A DNA stretch of 64,000 nt from Pelagibius sp050330205 (lineage in GTDB: Bacteria; Pseudomonadota; Alphaproteobacteria; Kiloniellales; Kiloniellaceae), in NCBI GenBank assembly GCA_050330205.1, contig JBHJOA010000010.1:99416-163415 (forward strand). The letters run 5' to 3'. The notes beneath the pieces were generated by a model. That model saw nothing but the letters and a program-made list of their open reading frames with translations. It searched no databases and was not told the origin of the DNA. The position numbers and the translations under genes are program-made. Shown piece after piece: positions 35,784 to 45,254 of this stretch; positions within the stretch are counted from its first letter, which is position 1, and every line of letters starts with the position of its first letter.

Positions 35784-36821
35784 TCACACCGTCTGCTGCT
35801 GGGACTCGAGGAGCCGCTGCAGCAGCGCCGGGGTGATCTCCCCTTCGCCGCCGTCGCCGACACTGGACAGGTAGGCGCTGATGGCGCTGCGGGTGCGCGG
35901 GCCCATCAGGCCGTCGACGGCACCGGCGCTGAAGCCCAGCTGGTTGAGGCTGTGCTGCACGTACATGACCGTCGGCCGGTCGGCGAACTCCTGGGTTTCG
36001 ACCGGCGTGAAGGCTTCCGAGCGCTGCTTGCCGGCGGCGATCTGCTCCGCCGTCATCCTGTTGGCGATGGCGGCGCGGACCTCGCCGGCCTTGGCGTGGC
36101 CGCGATTGCTGGCGATGTCGAGCCAGGCATAGCCCCAGCGCAGGTTGGTCGGCAGGCCGAGGCCGGCGGCCTGCACCACGCCGTAGGAAAAGGCGCCGTC
36201 GGGCTGGCCCTGCTCGGCGGCCTTGCCGTACCAGCGCGCCGCCCAGGAGATGTTCTTGGCGACGCCGCGGCCGTTGGCGTAGCACTCGCCGAGCAGGAAC
36301 TGCGCGTCGGCGTGGCCCTGTTCGGCGGCGGCCGTGAGGTACTCGGCGGCGCGCAGGTAGTCCTGGCCGACGCCGTCGCCTTCGTAGTAGGCCCTGCCGA
36401 GGCTGTACTGCGCGCGCGGCTCGCCACGCTCGGCGGCGGTGTTCATCCAGCGGGCGCCGGCGGCGGGGTCCGCCGCCACGCCGTGCCCGGCGTTATAGGC
36501 GAGGGCCAGTTCGTAGGCGGCCGGCCCGTGGCCGCGCTCGGCCGCCTGCGCGAAGCGGTTGGCCGCTTCGGCGTCCATGCCCTCGGACTGCAGTGCCAGG
36601 CCGTCCTCGTAGAGGGCGTCGCTGAGGGCGGTGCCGGTCAGGCCGGCGAACTTCTCCGTATCTTCGGCGCTGAGGGCGCTGGACAGGCTCCTGTCCGCGT
36701 CCTCCAACGTGTCCTTCACGTCGGAGCAGGCCGCGGCCGTCAGGCCGGCCAGGGCGAGGACAACCGCCGCCACTACGCTGCGGGCGCTCGGCGGTTTCCG
36801 CCAGGCATTCAGTTTCGTCAT
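35784..36821 (-). CDS. Sel1-repeat lipoprotein with C-terminal peptidoglycan-binding domain
   Basis: A 345-aa secreted protein. The signal peptide ends at a lipobox-like TAAAC (Cys near residue 32). Residues about 70-240 contain four to five Sel1-like repeats (for example AAYELALAYNAGHGV, AQYSLGRAYYEGDGV, AQFLLGECYANGRGV). A peptidoglycan-binding type 1 motif at about 290-340 (VQHSLNQLGFSAGAVDGLMG) follows. The ATG at 36821 has GGGGGAAG upstream. The architecture suggests an envelope scaffold attached to outer membrane and cell wall; partners are unknown. Confidence 0.88.
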   Translation of the reverse strand: MTKLNAWRKPPSARSVVAAVVLALAGLTAAACSDVKDTLEDADRSLSSALSAEDTEKFAGLTGTALSDALYEDGLALQSEGMDAEAANRFAQAAERGHGPAAYELALAYNAGHGVAADPAAGARWMNTAAERGEPRAQYSLGRAYYEGDGVGQDYLRAAEYLTAAAEQGHADAQFLLGECYANGRGVAKNISWAARWYGKAAEQGQPDGAFSYGVVQAAGLGLPTNLRWGYAWLDIASNRGHAKAGEVRAAIANRMTAEQIAAGKQRSEAFTPVETQEFADRPTVMYVQHSLNQLGFSAGAVDGLMGPRTRSAISAYLSSVGDGGEGEITPALLQRLLESQQQTV

Positions 36822-37079
36822 CTTGCTTCCCCCTTCGGGCAGGCGGCTCTCCCCGCCGGGCCGCACCGTGGCGGCCGACTCCTCCAAGGCGTGTGCTGCC
36901 CTACTGATAGCAGATCGTCGTCGCCACGTGAGGCCCCATTCGTCCCTTCAATCGACTGCCCGGCGAAATCGCAAGGGACAAAATAGCGGCGCAAATAACA
37001 TGAAAAAATTGTAATATTCCTTTAATTCACAATGTGGCATGATAGAAATTGATAATTCCCTTGTCGGGAGAGGTAAATC

Positions 37080-38048
37080 ATGCGGGCTTACTGGCTGAAG
37101 GCGCGCCGTTTTGCGGCGCTTGCCGCGCTTGCCGCCCTGCTGCAGGCGCCGGTCGCAACCGTGGCACTGGCCGAAGAGGCGCCGCCGCCCCTGGTCGATG
37201 TCGCCTGGCTGCTGGAAAATGCCGACCGCGACGATTTGGTGGTACTCGACGTCCGCAACCAGCTCGGCGGCGGTTCGGCGGAGGCCTACCGTGCCGGGCA
37301 CATTCCCGGCGCCGTCTTCAGCGACTACCTGCTGGCGGGCTGGCGCACCGAGATCGACGGCGTGCCGGCGCAGCTGCCGCGCCTGGAAACGCTCGAGGCG
37401 CTGATCGGCGAACTCGGCATCTCCAACGACAGCCACGTGGTGGTGGTCTCCGGCGGCATCGACTCCCTGGATATGAGCAGCGCCGCCCGCGTCTACTGGA
37501 CTTTCAAGGTGGTCGGCCACGACAGGGTGTCGATCCTCGACGGCGGCTATCGCGCCTACGTTGCCGACGGCGCCAATCCGGTGGAAACCGGCTGGGTGGA
37601 TCCGCTGCCGGACATCTTCGACGCCGGCTTCCGCCGCGAGCTTGTCGCCGACCGCGATGACGTGCTGGCGGCGCAGCGGGCCGGAGCCCCGCTGGTCGAC
37701 ACCCGTCCGCCGGAATATTTCTTCGGCAAGACCCGCCATACCTGGGCCAAGCAGGCCGGCACCATTCCCGGCGCGGTATCGCTGCCCGACCACGCGATGG
37801 TGGAGGACGGCTACATCGTCAAGGGTGCGCGCGCGGCCGAGCTGCTGCGCGGTGTCGGCGCCCTGACCGACGGCGGCGCCAAGGACACCGTCTACTTCTG
37901 CAACACCGGCCACTGGTCGGCCCTGGCCTGGTTCATCCAGAGCGAGCTCCTCGGGCAGAAGAACGCCCGGGTCTACGACGGCTCGATGGTCGACTGGACG
38001 GCCGAAGCGGCGCAGCCGGTGCAGCTGGGCTCGGCCGCGACCCAGTAG
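37080..38048 (+). CDS. Periplasmic tandem-rhodanese sulfurtransferase
   Basis: A 322-aa protein with a signal peptide (cleavage after about residue 30) and two rhodanese domains. The C-terminal domain has the active-site cysteine in FCNTGHWSALAWF. The first domain has no cysteine at the equivalent loop (VVVVSGGIDSLDMSSAAR) and is structural, as in SseA/thiosulfate sulfurtransferases. The ATG at 37080 follows GGGAGAGG. It is followed, about 100 bases on, by a TsuA-like sulfur-compound permease, so the pair plausibly handles periplasmic thiosulfate or sulfane sulfur (inference). Confidence 0.9.
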   Translation: MRAYWLKARRFAALAALAALLQAPVATVALAEEAPPPLVDVAWLLENADRDDLVVLDVRNQLGGGSAEAYRAGHIPGAVFSDYLLAGWRTEIDGVPAQLPRLETLEALIGELGISNDSHVVVVSGGIDSLDMSSAARVYWTFKVVGHDRVSILDGGYRAYVADGANPVETGWVDPLPDIFDAGFRRELVADRDDVLAAQRAGAPLVDTRPPEYFFGKTRHTWAKQAGTIPGAVSLPDHAMVEDGYIVKGARAAELLRGVGALTDGGAKDTVYFCNTGHWSALAWFIQSELLGQKNARVYDGSMVDWTAEAAQPVQLGSAATQ

Positions 38049-38070
38049 CCGCGGCCCAGTAGCCGCGGCC
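38043..38070 (+). repeat. 14-bp tandem duplication across the rhodanese stop codon
   Basis: CAGTAGCCGCGGCC occurs twice in direct succession (38043-38056 and 38057-38070), so the TAG stop and its context are duplicated. This is a recent slippage product by appearance. Confidence 0.85.
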
Positions 38071-38151
38071 GCTCCGGGCGCCCTCGGGCCGCGCCGGATG
38101 CTATGATGGCGCCGCCGCGCCGCCGACCTCCATGTCGATCGAGTTTGCAAG

Positions 38152-39390
38152 ATGACCGCCTCCGCCCCGCTTCAACGCCCCGATTGGCGCGTCGCCGCGC
38201 CGGCCCTGCTGCTGCTGGCGGGCGGTGCCCTCTATATCTCCGGGGCCACGGGGCAGAAGCCGGCCTGGCTGTTCCTGCTCGGCGGTGCGCTCGGACTGGT
38301 GCTCTATCACGCCGCCTTCGGCTTCGCCTCGGCCTGGCGGGCGCTGGTCACCGAGGGGCGGGGCGAGGGGCTGCGCGCCCAGATGGTCATGCTGGGCGTG
38401 GCCACCCTGCTGTTCTTTCCGCTGCTCGATGCCGGCAGCGCCTTCGAGCGCCCGCTGGTGGGAGCGGTGGCGCCGCTGCTGCCGATGGTGGCGATCGGCG
38501 CGGCGATCTTCGGCGTCGGCATGCAGCTGGCCGGCGGCTGCGCCTCCGGCACGCTCTACACCGTGGGCGGCGGCTCCACCAAGATGGTCTTCGCCCTGGT
38601 GTTCTTCATGGTCGGCTCGCTGGTCGGGGCGGCGCACCTGCCGTGGTGGCTCGGCGTGCCCTGGTGGCCCGAGGCGCCCAATCCCGGCGCCCTGTCGGTG
38701 CTGGCCGCCTGGGGCCTGTGGCCGGCCCTGGCGGCGCAGCTCGCCGTCTTCGCGGCGATCGCCGGTGCGACGCTGCTGATCGAGCGCCGCCGCCGCGCCG
38801 CCGCGCCGGCCCCCACCCCCGGGGCGCCGGTCGGGCCGCTGTGGCGCCGCCTGCTGAACGGCCCCTGGCCCCTGGTCTGGGGTGCCGTGGCGCTCGGGCT
38901 GCTGAACGCGGTCACCCTGGTGTCGGCGGGGCATCCCTGGAACATCAGCTTCGGCTACACCCTCTGGGGCGGCAAGCTGGCCGCCGCCGCCGGCGTCGAC
39001 CTCTCCGCCTACGCGTTCTGGACCTGGCCTTTCCCGAGCCGCGCCCTCGCCGGCTCGGTCTTCGCCGACACCACCTCGGTGGTGAATTTCGGCGTGCTGG
39101 CCGGCGCCTTCCTGGCCGCCGGCCTCGCCGGACGCTTCAACCCGGCCTGGCGGCTGCCGTGGCGCCACGTACTGGCGGCGGCCCTGGGCGGCCTGCTGAT
39201 GGGTTACGGCGCCCGGCTGGCATTCGGCTGCAACGTCGGCGCCTATTTCAGCGGAATCGCGTCCGGCAGCCTGCACGGCTGGCTGTGGTTCCTCGCCGCC
39301 CTGGTCGGCAGCTATCTCGGCGCCGCGCTGCGGCCGCTGTTCGGCCTCGCCGGCGGGCCGCGCCGGTCGCAGGCGCCCGTGGCCGCTTGA
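38152..39390 (+). CDS. YeeE/YedE family (TsuA-like) thiosulfate/sulfur-compound permease
   Basis: A 412-aa inner-membrane protein of about ten hydrophobic segments with the two conserved cysteine motifs of the DUF395 family: GMQLAGGCASGTLYTVGGGS in the first half and FGCNVGAYFSGIASGSLHGW in the second. In TsuA these cysteines line the thiosulfate path. The adjacent periplasmic rhodanese supports a role in thiosulfate or sulfane-sulfur uptake. The start at 38152 has only a weak upstream site. Confidence 0.9.
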   Translation: MTASAPLQRPDWRVAAPALLLLAGGALYISGATGQKPAWLFLLGGALGLVLYHAAFGFASAWRALVTEGRGEGLRAQMVMLGVATLLFFPLLDAGSAFERPLVGAVAPLLPMVAIGAAIFGVGMQLAGGCASGTLYTVGGGSTKMVFALVFFMVGSLVGAAHLPWWLGVPWWPEAPNPGALSVLAAWGLWPALAAQLAVFAAIAGATLLIERRRRAAAPAPTPGAPVGPLWRRLLNGPWPLVWGAVALGLLNAVTLVSAGHPWNISFGYTLWGGKLAAAAGVDLSAYAFWTWPFPSRALAGSVFADTTSVVNFGVLAGAFLAAGLAGRFNPAWRLPWRHVLAAALGGLLMGYGARLAFGCNVGAYFSGIASGSLHGWLWFLAALVGSYLGAALRPLFGLAGGPRRSQAPVAA

Positions 39391-39482
39391 GGCGGCCGGC
39401 GGCGCCGTGAAACACCGGCCGCGGCTGTCGGCCGGCCATGCTAAGCTCTTGAATAGGCTCGGCTGCCGCCTATTTAAGAAGC

Positions 39483-39638
39483 ATGAAACAAGCCACTCTC
39501 AGCAAGCCCCGGCCCAGCGAGCCGCTGCAGCCGAAACCGCGCCGCTGCCTGATGTGCCGGGACCGCTTCGAAAGCAGCTGGCCCGGCGAGCGGGTCTGCA
39601 AGCGCTGCAAATCCACCGTGGCCTGGCGTGAGGGCTGA
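39483..39638 (+). CDS. Small zinc-ribbon protein (51 aa)
   Basis: A 51-aa protein with two CxxC pairs (RCLMCRDRFES and RVCKRCKSTVAWRE), a four-cysteine zinc knuckle, in a form I recall from other short alphaproteobacterial proteins. Upstream is AAGAAG, a weak ribosome-binding site. Its short length and compact Cys4 pattern resemble nucleic-acid or ribosome-associated accessory proteins. It lies 92 bases after the permease gene and could be co-transcribed. Confidence 0.75.
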   Translation: MKQATLSKPRPSEPLQPKPRRCLMCRDRFESSWPGERVCKRCKSTVAWREG

Positions 39639-39662
39639 CGCGGTGTTCCGACCCGCACAGCC

Positions 39663-39839
39663 GTGACCACGCGCGACGACGACGTCAGTCCCTACCTGAA
39701 GCGCCCGCTGCACAGCCTCGAACAGGTTTTGCGCCAGCGACAGCGGCGCCGCCTCGGCGCACTGCTGGCGCGTCGCGGCAGGCCCGCGGCCGGCGAATTG
39801 GCAAAGAATCCCGGAAATGGTGGGCGATGCTGGGATTGA
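39663..39839 (+). CDS. Doubtful 58-aa open frame with SPYLKRPLHSLE motif
   Basis: A GTG-initiated frame encoding a basic peptide. Its front part (DDDVSPYLKRPLHSLEQVLR) looks protein-like and resembles short alphaproteobacterial hypotheticals from memory, but the frame runs into the antisense of the tRNA 3' end before stopping. It follows the zinc-ribbon gene by 24 bases. The C-terminus beyond about residue 40 is not convincing. Treat as tentative. Confidence 0.3.
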   Translation: MTTRDDDVSPYLKRPLHSLEQVLRQRQRRRLGALLARRGRPAAGELAKNPGNGGRCWD

Positions 39840-39892
39840 ACCAGCGACCTCTCGCGTGTGAAGCGAGCGCTCTCCCGCTGAGCTAATCGCCC
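39818..39892 (-). tRNA. tRNA-Val (anticodon CAC)
   Basis: On the minus strand the sequence folds as a full cloverleaf: acceptor GGGCGAT/ATCGCCC, D arm GCTC-AGCGGGA-GAGC, anticodon arm CTCGC-TTCACAC-GCGAG with anticodon CAC (reads GUG), T arm GCTGG-TTCAATC-CCAGC, then discriminator A and encoded CCA. Confidence 0.95.
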
Positions 39893-40350
39893 GTCGCGGC
39901 GCTCCGGCTGAGGGAGGCCGTTGCTCGAGGGCAGCGTGATTTAGGACAGGCGCCGCGGCCTGTCAAGCACGCCCCGGCACCGCCATGTTGCAGTGCCGAA
40001 AACCTGTCTCGTTACTATCAAGAAACAATCCGCCGGACCCATGTTCCGGCCAAGATATCGCATGAACAGGCCTTCCGTAGTCTTGCCCCAAAAGATATCA
40101 CAGGGACCAAGGGCTTGGCGCTTTCGGGCGGACCTGAAGGGGCAATTATACCATGTATTTCAATAAGGTAAGTACCATCAAGTTGACGTAGTGATAAGCC
40201 CGCATTCGAGACAAGTTTGCAATATCCGGTACTGTGCGCAGTGTTTTTAGGGCTTGTAATGGTAATCGTTTGTTAATTGAATCAGGATAATAAGCAGACG
40301 CCATTAGCCGAAATCCACTTGGGTTTATGGAGTTAGACGAGGAAATAGCA
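39893..40350. other. Intergenic region before the histone-like gene
   Basis: About 460 bases without a supported gene, becoming AT-rich towards 40140-40320. It should hold the promoter of the tRNA (minus strand) and of the histone-like gene (plus strand). No clear operator or RNA gene is recognised. Confidence 0.55.
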
Positions 40351-41337
40351 ATGGCTATCGCTAGCAAACAGGCTTCCCGGAAGTCTGGTACTAAGGCGGT
40401 CCGCAAGACCGCAAAGAAGACCACCGCGCGCCGCAAGACTACGGCTCGCAAGACGGCTGCCCGGAAGTCCACGGCCCGGCGGACCACGGCTCGCAAGACC
40501 ACGGCCCGTAAGGCTACGGCTCGCAAGACGACGGCTCGCAAGAGCCCGGCTCGGAAGACGGCAGCCAAGAAGAAGACGACCGCTCGCAAGACGACCGTCC
40601 GCAAGACCGCGGCTCGCAAGAGCCCGGCCCGCAAGACGGCCGCCAAGAAGCGCGTCGTGAAGAAGACTGCGGCTCGCAAGAGCCCCGCGCGGAAGACGAC
40701 CGCCCGCAAGACGGTTGCTCGCAAGAGCCCGGCTCGCAAGACGGCCGCCAAGAAGCGTGTGGTTCGCAAGTCTGCCGCTCGTAAGACCACGGCCCGCAAG
40801 ACGACCGCCCGCAAGACCGCGGCTCGCAAGAGCCCGGCCCGCAAGACGGCCGCCAAGAAGCGTGTCGTGAAGAAGACCGCGGCTCGCAAGAGCCCCGCGC
40901 GGAAGACGACCGCCCGCAAGACGGCTGCTCGCAAGAGCCCGGCTCGCAAGACGGCCGCCAAGAAGCGTGTGGTTCGCAAGTCCGCGGCCCGCAAGACTAC
41001 GGCCCGCAAGACGACCGCCCGCAAGACGGCTGCTCGCAAGAGCCCGGCTCGCAAGGCGGCCGCCAAGAAGCGCGTCGTGAAGAAGACTGCGGCTCGTAAG
41101 AGCCCGGCTCGCAAGACCTCGGCCCGCAAGACGGCTGCTCGCAAGAGCACCGCTCGCAAGTCCGCCGCGCGTCGTTCGACCGCCCGCAAGACGCCTTCCC
41201 GTAAGGCTGTTGCGACGCGTCGCATGATCGCGGCTCGCCTTGCATCTTCGCGTCCGTCGACGGCGAGTCGGCTTGCCGCAGTCGCCAGTGCGACCCGCCA
41301 GGGTGGTTCCTACCGGAACGGCTTGGCGCATCGCTAA
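40351..41337 (+). CDS. Histone H1-like Lys/Arg/Ala-repeat DNA-binding protein
   Basis: A 328-aa extremely basic protein built almost wholly of degenerate KTxARK-type pentapeptides, interrupted by AAKKRVVKK or AAKKRVVRK blocks. A non-repetitive C-terminal tail (about 45 residues, RRMIAARLASSRPSTASRLA and on) follows. This is the composition of bacterial H1-like proteins (AlgP, BpH1 and Hc2 types) that bind and condense DNA. The ATG at 40351 follows GAGGAAA; another in-frame ATG at 40327 would add an acidic octapeptide. It is monocistronic and ends at a strong terminator. Confidence 0.88.
   Translation: MAIASKQASRKSGTKAVRKTAKKTTARRKTTARKTAARKSTARRTTARKTTARKATARKTTARKSPARKTAAKKKTTARKTTVRKTAARKSPARKTAAKKRVVKKTAARKSPARKTTARKTVARKSPARKTAAKKRVVRKSAARKTTARKTTARKTAARKSPARKTAAKKRVVKKTAARKSPARKTTARKTAARKSPARKTAAKKRVVRKSAARKTTARKTTARKTAARKSPARKAAAKKRVVKKTAARKSPARKTSARKTAARKSTARKSAARRSTARKTPSRKAVATRRMIAARLASSRPSTASRLAAVASATRQGGSYRNGLAHR
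40603..41122 (+). repeat. 210-bp tandem super-repeat in the histone-like gene
   Basis: The word beginning AAGACNGC at 40603 recurs at 40813 and 41023, an exact period of 210 bases (70 codons). Each unit holds one RVVKK and one RVVRK block. Two full copies and part of a third are visible, with high identity including third positions. Confidence 0.85.
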
Positions 41338-41665
41338 GAACTGACGACGCGATTTCGGCTTTACTGGTGCAAAGCAGTCGGAGGCGGGTACCCAGCGGTA
41401 CCCGCCTCTTTCTATTCCGGGCGGCGAGATGGAACCTGGCGAACGCAGGTCGCGTGCCGCGGCCGGTTGTCACCGCCGGCCGCAGGATGTAACAAGCGGC
41501 AACAAATGTTGATTTGCTGAGGAAATTTCGTCCGTGCCAGATTTCGCGCCGGTTGCCGGGCCTTGCAGTCTCCGCCGGCGAATCATTTGGGCGGCAAGCG
41601 GTTTTCGGCCACATTCGTGGCTATAGTCATCTGCGTTTCTCTTATCTGGATGTATTGACGCGATA
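41338..41665. other. Intergenic region between the histone-like gene and glmU
   Basis: About 330 bases. The first part carries the terminator at 41381-41417. The remainder presumably carries the glmU promoter, but no distinctive element is recognised. Confidence 0.6.
41381..41417 (+). terminator. Rho-independent terminator after the histone-like gene
   Basis: A perfect 12-bp stem GAGGCGGGTACC/GGTACCCGCCTC (41381-41392 and 41397-41408) with loop CAGC is followed by TTTCTATT. Confidence 0.92.
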
Positions 41666-43075
41666 ATGTCCGACCGAAAGCTTGCCGTCGTGGTCCTGGC
41701 TGCCGGCAAGGGCAGCCGCATGAAATCCGACCTGCCCAAGGTGCTGCACCCCGTGGCCGGCCGGTCGATGCTGTCGCATGTGCTTGCCTCGGTCGCCGCC
41801 TTGGATCCCACCGAAACCGTTGTCGTGGTGGCACCGGGCATGGCCCCCGTGGAAGCTGCCGCGGCGCCCTGCCGCTGTGTTGTGCAGGCCCGGCCGCTGG
41901 GCACCGGTCATGCCGTCGCCGCCGCGCGCGAGGCTCTGGCGCCGTTGGTGCAGGGCGGCTCGGCGGACCTGCTGGTGGTGTTCGGCGATTGTCCGCTGAT
42001 GACCAGCGAGACCCTGGGGCGCCTGGTGGCGGCGCGGCGCGGCGCGCAGGCGCCCGAACTGGTCGGCCTGGCATTCCGGCCGGCGGACGCCGCCGCCTAC
42101 GGGCGGGTCATCCTCGACGAGGCCGGACCGGATGAGGCCGGCCGCATCGAAAAGATCGTCGAGTTCGCCGATGCCGACAGCGCCCAGCGCCAGATCGGCC
42201 TCTGCAATGCCGGCATCGTGATCGGCGCCGCCGACCGCCTCTTCGAACTGATCGGGCGGCTCGGAAGCCACAACGCCCAGGGCGAATACTACCTGACCGA
42301 CATCTTCGGCCTCGCCCATGGCGACGGCCGTCCGGCCGGCGTCGTCGAATGCCCGGCCGAGGAGGTGTTCGGCGTCAATTCGCGGGCCGACCTGGCACAG
42401 GTCGAGGCCGTCATGCAGCAGCGCCTGCGCCGCCGCGCCATGGCGGCCGGCGCCACCCTCGTCGATCCTGCGACGGTCTGGCTCTCCGCCGACACCGTGC
42501 TCGGCCGCGACGTCACGGTGCAGCCCTCCGTCTTCTTCGGCCCCGGCGTGACCGTCGGCGACCGCGTGGAGATCCGCAGCTTCTGCCACCTGGAAGGCGC
42601 CGAGGTCGGCGACGACGCGGTGCTCGGGCCCTTCGCCCGCCTGCGCCCGGGCGCGCGCATCGGCCGTGGTGCCCACGTCGGCAACTTCGTCGAGATCAAG
42701 AATGCCGAGTTGGGCGAGGGTGCCAAGGCCAATCACCTGACCTATCTGGGCGATGCCACGGTCGGGGCCGGCGCCAACGTCGGCGCCGGCACCATCACCT
42801 GCAACTACGACGGCTTCATGAAGCACCGCACCGAAATCGGCGCCGGTGCCTTCATCGGCAGCAACACCGCCCTGGTGGCGCCGGTCACCGTCGGCGCCGG
42901 CGCGCTGGTGGCCGCCGGCAGCACCATCACCGAGGACGTTCCCGCCGATGCCCTGGCGGTCGCCCGCGGCGGCCAGCAGAACCGCGAGGGCGTGGCGGCG
43001 CGCTATCGTGAGCGCCAGCGGGCGCGCAAGCAGAAGGCCGCGTCGTCGGCGGCGGGCAAGGGCAAGGCCTCCTAA
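41666..43075 (+). CDS. glmU: Bifunctional UDP-GlcNAc pyrophosphorylase / glucosamine-1-phosphate acetyltransferase
   Basis: A 469-aa cytosolic enzyme making UDP-N-acetylglucosamine for peptidoglycan and lipid A. The N-terminal uridyltransferase domain shows VVLAAGKGSRMKSDLPKVLH and the C-terminal half is a left-handed beta helix of hexapeptide repeats. The acetyltransferase residues are in NFVEIKNAELGEGAKANHL and GAGTITCNYDGFMKHRT. The tail is basic. It is followed 52 bases later by glmS, a common alphaproteobacterial pair for amino-sugar precursor supply. Confidence 0.97.
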   Translation: MSDRKLAVVVLAAGKGSRMKSDLPKVLHPVAGRSMLSHVLASVAALDPTETVVVVAPGMAPVEAAAAPCRCVVQARPLGTGHAVAAAREALAPLVQGGSADLLVVFGDCPLMTSETLGRLVAARRGAQAPELVGLAFRPADAAAYGRVILDEAGPDEAGRIEKIVEFADADSAQRQIGLCNAGIVIGAADRLFELIGRLGSHNAQGEYYLTDIFGLAHGDGRPAGVVECPAEEVFGVNSRADLAQVEAVMQQRLRRRAMAAGATLVDPATVWLSADTVLGRDVTVQPSVFFGPGVTVGDRVEIRSFCHLEGAEVGDDAVLGPFARLRPGARIGRGAHVGNFVEIKNAELGEGAKANHLTYLGDATVGAGANVGAGTITCNYDGFMKHRTEIGAGAFIGSNTALVAPVTVGAGALVAAGSTITEDVPADALAVARGGQQNREGVAARYRERQRARKQKAASSAAGKGKAS

Positions 43076-43127
43076 GCCGCCGGGCTTCAAGGGACCAGCG
43101 GGCTTCAAGAGAAAGGACGGCGAGTTT

Positions 43128-44951
<1,824 letters not shown>

Positions 44952-45254
44952 GCCGGCCCCGCCCAATGCCTGCGGGCCGCGTTAACGATAGATTTTTCCA
45001 ACTGTTTTCTTAAGGCCGCGCGGCCGGCATCGTTAATTCCGAACACGCAGAGGGCCTTACCCGGTTTTTCTTTGGACGTTTGTTTGGCACCGCCGCTCGA
45101 CCGTGGGAGGTGCCGGGTAAGGTGCCGTTTACCCCGGTTAAATTAGAATGCACGCATGTTTCTCGAGGGCCCGGTACGGCAAGGTAGCGCCGTCCGGCGA
45201 GGCCGCCTGCCACTGGGTTGGCACAACGGCGGGTAAAGTTCCAAAGGTAGGACA
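44952..45254. other. Intergenic region between glmS and the FecR-domain gene
   Basis: About 300 bases without a supported gene. It includes an 8-bp inverted repeat (TTAACGAT at 44982-44989, ATCGTTAA at 45029-45036) and a GC hairpin-like segment at about 45112-45137. Neither has a T tract that would make it a clear terminator. Confidence 0.5.

Noticed and set aside
40146..41331. Long minus-strand frames encoding Leu/Arg/Ala repeats opposite the histone-like gene
   Set aside because: They arise from the antisense of the KxxARK codon repeats. The plus strand has the ribosome-binding site and the terminator.
43076..43127. glmS ribozyme upstream of glmS
   Set aside because: Only about 50 bases separate glmU and glmS and no ribozyme-like fold or core sequence is recognised; control is probably through the glmU transcript.
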